Assembly: GCA_015039315.1 (NCBI GenBank) | Contig: WIDE01000011.1 | Location: 186,001-250,000, forward strand | Direction: 5' to 3' | Length of the DNA: 64,000 nucleotides | From: Clavulina sp. PMI_390 | Lineage: Eukaryota; Basidiomycota; Agaricomycetes; Cantharellales; Hydnaceae | Part shown: piece after piece, positions 47,547-57,790 of the stretch | How the letters are laid out: the number at the start of each line of letters is the position of its first letter | Numbering within the stretch: position 1 is the first letter of the stretch | The notes under the pieces: model-generated | Told to the model about the DNA's origin: nothing | The model's database searches: none | The model's input: only the letters and a program-made list of their open reading frames with translations | Translations under genes and position numbers: made by a program

Positions 47547-48496
47547 ATGGTGGCTCATCTTGCTATATTTTTCGATTTGTTCATCTCTACGCTGCTGATT
47601 TTCGGCAATGCCGCCCGTGCTGTAAGTAGCTTGCCCTCCTTTGTATTCCCACCGCTTTCTTATCGAATCAAGCATATTCTGACGTTGAGCCTTACAACAT
47701 TCCTCTCTCCTTGACCCTTTAGACAACCCATCACGTTATGGTTGGCGAGGGGACTGCGTTTAGCCCACAAACAGTCACGGCTTCAGCTGGAGATATGGTC
47801 GAATTCATGTTTTCCGGGTTGAATGTAAGTTCCAATCTTGACGTCTCTATCACACGTAGATGCGATTTTCTGATACATCAATATTCCTAGACTGCAACAC
47901 AAGTGATGTTCGATACTCCGTGCACTGCAATGGAAGGAGGCTTTGACTCTGGAAGGTTTGTTGACAGGCATCTATATTCAGATACGTTAGTGGGAGATTG
48001 CTAATGCTGACAATTGTGGATAACAATATAGGCTCACGTCAGGAAAGTTCACTGTACAGGTGAACAGCTCTGAAACTGTTTGGGTAGCGTGTCTTCTGCC
48101 CTCGTACGTATACTAAGAGCTACATTCGCGCATACATTGGTTGTTCCTCATACTCAAAAATAAACACCCTTCTTCCAGACATTGCACAGCTGGGATAGTA
48201 TTCGCAGTCAATCCACCCACGTCTGGCGACCAGACTTATCAAGCCTTTCAGGTATGGGTACTTAGGTCCCATGTGGTACTAAGATGCGAATGGACTGACA
48301 GGGTTTCATGCTCGCACACAACTAGGCGAAGGCGAAGGCCGGCGGTGGCTCGACGACGTTAATGAGCGGGTCAGCGATGCCAACATCAAGCCAGACGGGC
48401 GGGGGACCACGGAGGGTGCATTTGTTAGGCGACGCTGCGATTTCTGTGATCGCCTGCATTGTTATGCTAGCTGCGGGTGTTCTATGGCTCCCCTGA
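47547..48496 (+). CDS. secreted cupredoxin-like protein, probably GPI-anchored
   Basis: Six exons for about 200 residues. Exon 1 (47547-47621) is a signal peptide (MVAHLAIFFDLFISTLLIFG...ARA). Exon 2 gives THHVMVGEGTAFSPQTVTAS and AGDMVEFMFSGLN, the typical start of a single plastocyanin-like domain. TATQVMFDTPCTAMEGGFDSG follows, in separate exons. WVACLLPS-HCTAGIVFAVNP spans the copper-site Cys and His. A Gly/Ser/Thr-rich linker precedes a hydrophobic C-terminal segment ending LAAGVLWLP, as in GPI-anchored fungal serine-rich cupredoxins. In the copper site, HHV, the Cys and the second His can be seen; the axial Met is not clear. The role is extracellular, perhaps copper binding or cell wall. 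All splice junctions keep the frame. Confidence 0.8.
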
Positions 48497-49264
48497 GAAG
48501 GTCTCCAAGCGGCCAACGTCAAGGTTCGCTCAGCCCCACACTCAGAGCTGTGCAAGATTCGAAATTTGACGCTTCGACTCTAGAGTAAGGTTCCTGCACA
48601 CCAAGGTTCCCGAATTCGCATAGATTGAAATGGAATTACTCACGAAATCACCGAGGTAGAGTTGTGGCCGTCTCGACGCCGATAATTAAATCGAGGTCAG
48701 GCTATGTGTTCGCGTTTTATCAGTAAATTAGTCTCGCTCGTGTCAGAAGATGTTAATTGTAGCCTCGCCACATGTTTTTATTCATGCATGCAGTTGTAAT
48801 TGGTGTTTCAAAGCTGGCATGACGTCAGTCAACGCCAAAAACCAGAGGTGTGACGGCCCCGGGTCACAGGTGTTACGGTGTCGTTGTTGCGGCCTCGGTC
48901 GCCGAAGCAACTCTCTCTCCTACTACCACCTTTCCGTTTACCTTTGCAACCCCTACAATATCTCCTGTGTGCCACATACATCTCATTAGGGCATTCTATG
49001 TAAGAATTTGTTCTCCTGATTGATTGTAACAGCCACGATCTGATCGCCGAAACGTCCTGTTGGGTGGTTGTCTCTGTCGTCTCGTGTGGCGCCCGTGTGC
49101 GGTGCTTGCGCTTACACCTCACTGCATCCGAAATCCCTGCGTCTCTCCGCAACTCCCCTTCCGTTATATTCAGCCCCTACCAAAACCAACTTGCATAGAG
49201 GCTCCTAGAGGTGAATACAGCAACACACCCACGAACAGCAAAGTCGAACATCGGCAGGCACACC
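48497..49264. other. intergenic, no gene recognised
   Basis: No domain on either strand. Several short frames overlap each other without coding character. Confidence 0.4.
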
Positions 49265-50701
49265 ATGCAGATAATCGACGTCCACACTCCGGGCTCGAGT
49301 TTTTCAGTCACCCACTCTCGTATGTCCTCACCTATTTCCTTGGCATAAACTGTCGTTTCTTACGAGCCGATCATTGCAACTGGTTCCCGCAGTCCAGCAA
49401 GAGAACCTCCAGAGCTTGTATGACAAACTTAGCAGGAAGATCAACAATGCCCCCGGAGCACGTGGTGGACAGAGGGTCAACGCAGGATGGATCAAGTACC
49501 AACACGGTGATTCGTTCTGGAACCTCGATGATGGTAAGTCACTTCCTTGCCTCCGGTCGCACGGTACCATTCTCAGTGTTTGGGCTCACTCTTCACGAAT
49601 TGATATTTTCGTAATGATTCTCTCTGTTGTGCTCCGATGTGCGCATGTTTGAATATAGATTCCGACTACGCTATCTTTGTCTGGCGACACGCCCCTGGTT
49701 CCGCTCTCCCAGCATCTACTTTCTCCAGCACCACGACACCCGCATCGGTGTTGCCATCCGACCCTAATGCCCCTCTACCCGTCACGCTCCACCTCTCTGA
49801 GCCTAGCACCCCTCTTCCTCAACCTCCAGAATTCCAGAACCCCAAATTCTACGCATTCCTACCGAAGCCTTCCTCATTCTTGGACATCCCTCGCGGAGGA
49901 AAGGCGAGGAGCGTCAAGAGCAACAAGAGCAAGAGGAGTAGGAAGAGTGGAGCCACTTGGAGCGAGGATGGTGATGTTAGAGAAGGAGGGAGCGGTGTGG
50001 CCAAATTTGTGAGGGACTTCCATCAATTCCACAGTGAGAATGGAGTCAGGACCGTCAAGGGGAGTATTGGACCTGTTCCAGAGGGTGAGTTGTCCCTTGT
50101 TTTTTGTTGCCTCGCGAACGGTTGCGTTACTGCTGGCTTGAGCTGCGGTTGAAACTCCCTGCTTCGATCACTTACGCCTAATCTGACCGCCTTCACGTTA
50201 CCGATATTCTTCGTTCTCTCACATTTGTTCCCTTTGCCCTTTCTTATCGACACGCCGAACATCGTCCCCCATCAGTTCGGATGTTGCTGAAGCAGGGCTA
50301 TCGTCATGTCTATATCTCGCGAGCATTTGCAAAACGCAACGGATTCATCCCTGATGATGCCACTCCTGGATTTTATGGATACACTGGGCTGATCTCCATC
50401 GGTGCGTTGACAATCCGTTACGCCTGATTTTGTCGCTCGAGTGCCTTTGTCTTACTTCCCATATGCTCATACAGGCGAATGGCCCATCACCCTTGGCAAG
50501 ACTACGACTCGGCATACTGTCTACCTTTCGGAAGAGTCACACTTTGACGTTGTCCTCGGTCGTGCATTCATGGAACGGCGTAGCGTCAAGACGGACCTAG
50601 TGGACCTGACGAGCGTCATTTGCATGGACACTGGCGAGAAGGTTGATTGTGAGGTGGTGATCATTCGAGATGGCAAGGGAGAGTATGTCACCGTCACATA
50701 G
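49265..50701 (+). CDS. conserved fungal protein, possible PB1/UBL-like N-terminus and retropepsin-like C-terminus
   Basis: Five exons for about 330 residues. The N-terminal part (MQIIDVHTPGSSFSVTHS, then QQENLQSLYDKLSRKI, then WIKYQHGDSFWNLDDDSDYAIFVWR) has the hairpin-helix-acidic-loop order of ubiquitin-like or PB1 domains. A Pro/Ser linker with a basic patch (KSNKSKRSRKSG) follows. The C-terminal part starts GSIGPV and continues MLLKQGYRHVYISRAFAKRN, then GLISIGEWPITLG, HTVYLSEESHFDVVLGRAF, MERRSVKTDLVDLTSVI and ends VTVT at the stop. The order (strand-turn, I-S-x-x-F-A, then D-V-x-L-G and a following helix) resembles retroviral-type aspartic proteases as in Ddi1 or Gag proteins, but the catalytic D-[ST]-G is absent. 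I believe the family is conserved among fungi; its function is unknown to me. Domain assignments are inference. Confidence 0.6.
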
Positions 50702-51210
50702 ACTGGCCGAATGGGTCAAAGTCTCGAGAAGCTGCAAGAGGCCCTCCTTCCACAATTGATGTCTAGTAATTTCTCTTGATGCTCACAAAGTATTAGCCTT
50801 CATATCATGACTACATTACGCGAATACGACCTCACTATGTTGTATACATATTTCCACTTAATATTGAGGCGAAGGAAGATTAGAGGTACGAAAGAAATGC
50901 GTGCAGTCAGCGAATTCAAGGCATCCACATCGTAGCTAGGTGCTACTAGCACTTCGTCGTGGGAATCATGAATCACAGCATCACAGCCTTTACCCACAGC
51001 TTCCTCGTCCTACCCACCCTGCGAATGCCCTTTCCATCTTTACAAAGGGCCTTCAAACGTGAGAAGATGAAATGTAGTCCTGATTAAGGAATCTTCTAAT
51101 CGTATCATCATGAAACGCAACACTGCCTTCCATGCACATATTGTCTGGATGAATGACCCAACTTCTCACCTTTTACCTCCTCAGAAACCTATCAGCGATC
51201 CTTTTCTAGT
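50702..51210. other. intergenic, no gene recognised
   Basis: Spacer of about 500 nt between plus-strand genes. No motif seen. Confidence 0.4.
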
Positions 51211-52737
51211 ATGAGCACAAGTAAATCAGCAGAAGTTCTCGATCAAGGGACGACGAAATGGAAGGGCTTTGATGCGCTTCGCTATCTCTACATATTGTGA
51301 GTTGAGATCAACCTCAGAACTAGTCCGAGTGGGATTGAGAGTTAATACGACCTCTACCACAGTGGCGATTCTTATAGTGCCATATACCGAACCTAGTACG
51401 GCCCTACGATCGAGTCTCCTACTAACAGGAGCATGCTGACTCTGTGGGGATGAACAGTCCTGGCTGGGAATCTGGTTCACTAAAGGCAACGGACAAGAAC
51501 CCTCTTGGTATCAAATGGCCTGGACATGGCTGGGTCGAGGCTGATCTACCTGCTTGGGTAAGCATCATTGACTGATCGGATAATACCCAGCTGCAGATCT
51601 CTCTTACTCAACACGTATGAATAGCCTGCCCATCTCGTCAAGTCGACACAATCGAAGAATAAGAAGCCCCCATTGTTGATATATAACTATGCGGTCGGAG
51701 GCGCAACTGTGGATGATGTCGTCGGTCAGGTCCGCAACCAGTTCTTAGAGTCAAATGCTGAGGAGGCAAAAGGCAAGGCGGCCAAGAAGGATAGGGGACC
51801 TGGACCTAGCGCCCCATGGAAGGCCGAAGACTCCCTATTTGGTGAGATCTCTTTCTTGGCTATACATGATTTGGAGAGGTGGAAATTGTCGAATAACCAT
51901 CATATCATTTTTCCTTATGTCAACAAAGTATTCTGGGTTGGTATCAACGACTGCGCGTGAGTCCCACCTAGCCTCCTAACCGTATTGATTAACATTAAAG
52001 ACGTTTAATGAAACCCCAGCTCCAGCTTTGGAGAGGACATATCGTCGCTCATCACCGAGCTGCTCAAAGCAGCCGATAGTGTCTATGACGCAGGTGCTCG
52101 CAACTTTATGTTCATTGACGTGCCACCGATCGAGCGCGCACCAGTTTGTCCGTGAAATACTTCTCGCTGATGCTCATGTTGAGACTTCTAACTTTTGTGC
52201 TTCCTAGTGGCCGCTAGACCGACCTTCGCGGAACACCAGGCTCCAATTTACAAAAAGTGGAACTCGACCCTGGCTCAATTGCTATCGGACCCGACATCCT
52301 CCTCGTCTTTCACCCAACGCCACCCTAACGCGACAGTTTTCCAGTTCTCATCGTATGATGTTTTCACGCGGCTACTAGACGATCCAGAAAGCTTCACATC
52401 CATCATCAACCCTACACCATTAGTAGACGCCGCCTTCCCGTCCCCATATGAGTTCCCCCTACCCGAAGGCTTCCCCAGATCGGCCGAACGACCGCTCCCT
52501 CCTAGTGCACAGGTACCGTTCGCTTTCAAAAAGGAGGACGTGGCGAGCAAGGGAAGCACCTTGTGGTGGGATCACCTGCACCCTAGTAGTGCAACGCATG
52601 CGGTCGTTGCATTTGAGATTGAGAAGTTTCTGAGAAGTCAAGAGGCGGGCATGATCCCCTTGGTGCCTTCACGGCGAGACTCTGAGACTGCAGCTGTTGT
52701 TGATGAGGCCGTAGAAAATAAGGGCGGTCAGACCTGA
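51211..52737 (+). CDS. GDSL/SGNH esterase, CE16-like, intact copy
   Basis: Six or more exons. Exon 1 (51211-51296) has TTKWKGFDALRYLYI. Exon 2 (51363-51395) supplies block I, FGDSYS, with the catalytic Ser. Exon 3 (from 51458) reads KNPLGIKWPGHGWVEADLPAW. Then come LLIYNYAVGGATVDDVV (block II Gly), VFWVGINDCA (block III Asn), ARNFMFIDVPPIERAP, and the C-terminal WWDHLHPSSATH with the catalytic Asp and His (block V). This order matches carbohydrate esterase family 16 and related fungal acetylesterases that deacetylate plant cell-wall oligosaccharides. No signal peptide is seen in this model, so secretion is uncertain; the start is chosen from the WKGFD exon. The paralogue lies at 55080-56366 in the opposite orientation. 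Confidence 0.8.
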
Positions 52738-52951
52738 TGTCCTTAGCATAGTGCACGCATGTATACGGAGGAAACTCCGAAATTAGAAACTTTAATGTTT
52801 CTGAAGCATTCCTTCCGCGATCCATCCGGCTGGGAGAGTGGCTGAAGCGAAAGTGCGAAAAGTGAAACTCCCACGGTCGCGTCATCGAGCGGTCGCCTTG
52901 GGCTCCCAGTTTCACAGGCTTGACTTGGGTGGGGACGCGGTCATTACCACC

Positions 52952-54856
52952 ATGGCAGACGCTATCCTCATCATTGGGCTGGGATTCACGGTTAGTCTGT
53001 CCCGGAACAGAACGGCGCGGTTGGCTAGTGTATACTGATTTACTCTTTCGCTCTCTCCTTCCTCGGCGTCGGCCCCTGACGCGGCCCCTCCGAACACTTT
53101 ACATGTGAACAACTCAACATGGACCTTGGCAGGGCAAGCTGGTCCTAAAGTATCTTACGAACCACCCTCAGAAATCGACCTTCAGCATTCAAGCGGGTGG
53201 GCGCTCCCCTTCAAAAATCCTCGCCACCATTGCAGAGGTTGGGGCGACCAAAGCAGACGTCAAGGTTGTGGTATTTGACCTGAACAATTACGATGATGTC
53301 GAGAAGGCTATTTTGGGCGCTACCGTTGTTATCAACTGCGCTGGGCCATTCTATCGCCAGGGCTCTGTTGTCGTACGGTGAGCAATAATCTGTCGTCATT
53401 TCTAGGTATTGAGGGCTTACCTTGAGCCACCGCAGAGCATGCGCCCTTCACGGGAAGCACTACGTAGACATTAGTGGCGAAACTGCTTGGCAAGCTAGCA
53501 TGATTGACCAGTAAGTCTAGTCATTCTATTCCAAGTATGTGCACACGCACCAGTGGCTCACCTTTTCTCCAGGTTCGACTTCCTTGCATGGAAAAATAAA
53601 GCTACAATTGTCCCTGCGGCATGCTTTGATTCTACCCCCAGCGACCTTGTTTCATATACTTCTGTGCAGAAGCTGAAATCCCTCATTGGTCCAGATGCCA
53701 CCGTCCCATACTGCCGCTCTGCTTGGAAAGTCAAAGGCGGTTTCTCCGGTGGCACAGCGGCGACCATCATGTCGCACTTTGCTGGGGAAATTGCCCCCAA
53801 GGATCTTGCACGAGGCCGGAGACCTTACGCCATCAGTCCAAGTAAGATTTCTTTCATCTCTATCCAAACTGTACCAAGACTTCGCCTCTGACCTCGACAT
53901 GCACGCACAGTCCAAGGCAGACCTCCTTCTACCCCCAAACTGCTCTACTCCATCCCAGAAGTTACCTCACCTCGTCCCATTGTTGGCGGCTTCTGGCTGA
54001 TGTCTCCCGCAAATACGAACGTCGTCAGGCGTACCTGGGGTCTTCTCCAGCGCCTCCCACCGACAGCCAAGGACAAAAAGTTCTCCTACGGTGACGCCTT
54101 TGACTACGATGAGTTCATGCAGATGCCAACTCGCTTGATGGGCCTCGCCGCCAGCCTAACCATCTTCACGGGCGTGATATTGAGCATTACTCTCGCTCCT
54201 GTACGTTCCAAGTCTTTCGCGCTGCTGAGAGGGCGAAATACGGACTAACATGAATCTTCTCTTTCATGGTTCTCTCTGTAGTTCCGATGGCTCATGAAGA
54301 ACTACATCATGCCGACACCTGGAACGGGGCCATCTGACAAGTGCGTCCTTTCCCCATTGCCCACTCATACTGATTAACCTTCTTTTGCTGACCATCGCCT
54401 GCTACTTCCATCTTTGAATCTGTGTCCTATCGCCACAGAGACCTTAAGGAGGGCTATTATGAGGTGACGAATGTAGCAACTTCGGCACCAAGTGCGTCTT
54501 CCCCCAAGCCCCGCACTGTCAAGACTGTGTGGAAGGGCTTTGGCGAAGGAGGCTATTACCTCGGGTCTGGTACGTCACTCATTTTCCCCTTTACCCTCAT
54601 TATACACTGATTGTCATTTCTTCAACACCTCTTGCTTTGTGGTAACACGTTCATGTGGACAGTTATGGTCTCTGAGTGTGCTATCCTGCTCCTTCCAGCA
54701 AACCGGTCCTTGTTGACAAGCTTAGGCCAAGAGGGCGGATTGCTCACGCCAATGACTGCCTTCGGGGCCGCGCTACCAGAGAGACTGGTAGCAACAGGCA
54801 AGTTCGAGTTGACCACGGAGGAGATAGTGAATGGGAAGGCTGTCAAAGCCGAGTGA
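52952..54856 (+). CDS. saccharopine dehydrogenase-like oxidoreductase (SCCPDH family)
   Basis: About 430 residues in nine or so exons. It starts MADAILIIGLGFT and is spliced to GKLVLKYL, giving the N-terminal NAD(P)-binding GxGxxG-like motif. FSIQAGGRSPSKI, VVVFDLNNYDDVEKAI and VVINCAGPFYRQGSVVV follow, then HGKHYVDISGE, AACFDSTPSDLVSY, GGFSGGTAATIMSH, and later DAFDYDEFMQMPTR with a hydrophobic stretch (LAASLTIFTGVILSITLAP) typical of the SCCPDH group's membrane-associated C-domain. The end includes VWKGFGEGGYYLGS and EGGLLTPMTAFGAALPERL. The group is membrane- or lipid-droplet-associated in eukaryotes, and its true substrate is unclear; it is not the lysine-pathway enzyme. The gene appears intact and sits between two inverted esterase paralogues. 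Confidence 0.87.
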
Positions 54857-55079
54857 TAGGAATAGGATGGAACGCGATCCTAATCCCAAGGCTGGGCGCT
54901 CGTAAAAACAGGGCAAGACGTCATAGTCACTTCTTCATGCGATGATTGCCGCAATGCTGGTTTCTGCAATGTATCCACAAATGCACTTGTATATTGAGCT
55001 ATGCAACTCTCCACAAAACGAATACATCAGCATCTTTCACAAAGCAGTTGGTGTGCTTATTCAATGGGCGAGCGTTATC

Positions 55080-56366
55080 CTATACAGACGTCGGATTTCT
55101 TAAGAATTTCTCTATCTCAAACGCAATCACGGCATGGACTGCGCTGCTCGGGTGCAGGTCATCCCACCATATTGTGCCCATTTCTTTCGCTACGTCTTCC
55201 TTCTTGAAGGCAAAGTCTTTACGAACGCTGGCGGGTACCCAAGGCAACTTGGAGCTTGCGTCCGGGGAGGTGTCCCACGTGGGCTCCGTATCCGAATCTG
55301 AGTCGTCGTTGTTGGTCTCACCAAAGTGGAGAAGGGGAGGATTCGATGTGTCTAGAGAGGGGATGGGAAATCGGTATGGCGATGGGAATAGAACTGAATC
55401 GGGAGAGGGGTTGATAATGGGAGTGAATGATTCAGGATCGTCAAGGATTTGTGAGAAGAGAGAATGAATGGAGAATAAGAAGATCGTCGCTTCAGGATGG
55501 CCGTCGGCAAACGTAGAGGCACTCGGAGTATCTTCGTCCGTATTATTGCGGCCGCCAGGAGAGAGTGATTGCTCAAGAGTTGCGTTCCACATTGTATATT
55601 TCACTGCATGTGCCGCGGCACGATCAGCATCACCCACAACTGGGGAGATGATATAGTGCCTTCAACAATTCAGCATTCAGGAGCGAAAGATTTCCAAGAC
55701 TCACGGATTGGCGCCCGGTCATTTGGTGGAACATTTAGAAAAAGAAAGTTCCGCCCACCTGCCTCGTGAATCTGGTGCACAGAGGCTATCAGTGAAGTGA
55801 TTCTCTCCGGAATTTGGTCTTGAGAGATGAATCTGAGTAAAAGAAGAGCTCGTGAGGGAGGCACTATTTGTAGAGGTCTATCGAGAGGAGTGTGCACGCA
55901 CGCACAATCATTGCCTCCGGCCCAGAACACTGTTGCCAGGGCGTGTCACCCAACGGGAGAGCAGACATCAGATGTTGACTCACCAAATAAGGAATTTTCC
56001 GCGTTCCATGCAGCTTCGACGGGTTTGGACCCAACATGGGGCAGAAATTGCTTTTCAATCTGAAATATTATATCGTCGACCTCAGATCCCCCAACAGCGT
56101 AGTTATACACAAGAAGGGGAGGCTTTTTGTTCTTCGCTTGAGTAGATGATACCAAATGCGCCGACTAGTTAGTCAGAGGTCAGAGGATCTGGGTATTGAG
56201 GTTGGAAGTGGTCAGGCAATACCCAAGTTGGCAGTCCAGGCTCGGACCATCCTTCTCCGGGCCACTCTATGCCCAGCGGGTCCTCTTCAGTTGCCACAAG
56301 CGAGCCAGATTCGTCTTCTGGGCTGGGTTTGGGACAGATGATTGGCAATGTATAGCGAGTTTCTCC
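55080..56366 (-). pseudogene. GDSL/SGNH esterase paralogue, body intact but 5' end and block I degenerate
   Basis: Reverse-strand paralogue of 51211-52737. Well preserved parts are EEDPLGIEWPGEGWSEPGLPTW, LLVYNYAVGGSEVDDII, VFWAGGNDCA, GRNFLFLNVPPNDRAP, WNATLEQSL, and WWDDLHPSSAVH with catalytic Asp and His near 55140. All introns between them can be spliced in frame. The beginning is damaged. Where block I should read G-D-S, positions 56352-56366 give G-E-T-R-Y, and the WKGFD-type first exon (near 56435-56465) is only recognisable with an in-frame stop and without a clean ATG. Either the nucleophile Ser is lost and the gene is dead, or the true first exon is elsewhere. The coordinates cover only the supported part. 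Confidence 0.6.
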
Positions 56367-57714
56367 TAAAGCACTCACTAGGCTTTATATACAGCACAAT
56401 TTGAAGCCCCGCTATAAGTGAACGTAGAAATATATCAGGTCACAAAGCCTTCCATACATCCATTCGTTCCACGGCGACACGTATTTAGCGCTTACAATAT
56501 AAAGAGATAACGGAGTTGATCGAAACTTGTCCAAGCATTCCCAGGCTGTAAGACGCGTCCGTAGCTCACATCCATTTGCTATGCGTAGGCTCGCCGTATC
56601 GCTGAGCCGACTTTCGGCCAGCAAGGAAGAGTAATTTCAGTGGAGGAGAGTGAGGTATAAGCGGAGAACAATGTCTAGATCCCCAGTGCTCAAGTTCAGT
56701 GTCTTTCCCGACACTTGGAGAGTTGCAAGGAAGTGGTCGGATGAGGGGACAACAGGATTGACACAGCGCACAATCACCTTCAAATATTGATATATCAATC
56801 CAGCCGTAGTCTTTAGTTTAAGATATCCTTGAACCGATCGCATCAACAGCCTACGTTGCTCGGTGCCGAAAACAGAGCGAGGCAAAGACCACCAAATACC
56901 TGTATTACTGTGTAGCCTAGTACAGGTTTGGATACAGGGTCTGGGCATCCGGCTCCGAATAAACACCACCTCCTCCTCCTCTTCCTCCAGCATCTCAAAA
57001 CGACATTCACCTATGATCCCCAAACTTGGAGTCAGATTCCCGGGCTACGACTGACACCCATATGCTCATATGCTACTGAAGCTGTACTCGTGGTACAATC
57101 TGGACAGTCTGGGTCCAGAACCAAGACGTGGCATGCAAATCCTGTTTATACTCCTCATGATCGCCACGGCCCGCATTCTTAGGCTCTGGGGGAAGCTAAT
57201 CTGTAAAAAGATGTTAATGATGACCTTGTGAACCTCACCCTATGAACGAGCGCTACCACCATTCTTGGGAACCAAAGGAAGAGGTTGTCAATTGCCTTCG
57301 AAACTCTTGCTATTGAAATCCCTGTCATTGTCGAAGAAGATGGATCGCCGCGACGGTCATCACTGGGCTCCACCCACACAGTGATTGAAAAGAGTATTCA
57401 ATAGCCGCCCTTTACCTTGGCTCTCCAGGTCGTTTATCGCTGAAAGAGCCTCACAGATCACTCTCCAATGAACGATGCGAACACCTTCGTTAATGGCTGC
57501 TTTGGGTCGAGGATTGCTGACTCTCTGCGCACAGTCCTACTGGCCGAATCCAGAATCCCGATGTCCTTTCGACCGAACGTTCTTGGATCAGTAATCTACC
57601 ACCGTATACCCGCTCTATCAAAGGGTAAATGTGACCACCTGATTTGAAACATGTAGCTCCTTACTTCTGTCCTCTGAGACCGCGCCTTCCGCCCTATTGC
57701 ATGACATGCCAGAG
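56367..57714. other. 1.3 kb without a supported gene
   Basis: Holds the eroded first exon of the esterase copy near 56440. A minus-strand frame at 56637-57023 has no motif I recognise. Nothing else seen. Confidence 0.4.
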
Positions 57715-57720
57715 TATAAG
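57715..57720 (+). promoter_or_regulatory. TATA box of MACPF copy 2
   Basis: TATAAG (then AGG), about 75 nt upstream of the ATG at 57791, matching the arrangement at MACPF copy 1. Confidence 0.5.
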
Positions 57721-57790
57721 AGGCCATGGAGGAACTCTCTCTGAACCGCTCACAGCTCGACTCCCTCCACATTCTGTGTCGACCGACACG

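Noticed and set aside
56637..57023. 128-codon minus-strand frame between the esterase and MACPF genes
   Set aside because: Has an internal helical-looking part, but no family is recognised and no promoter signal is present.
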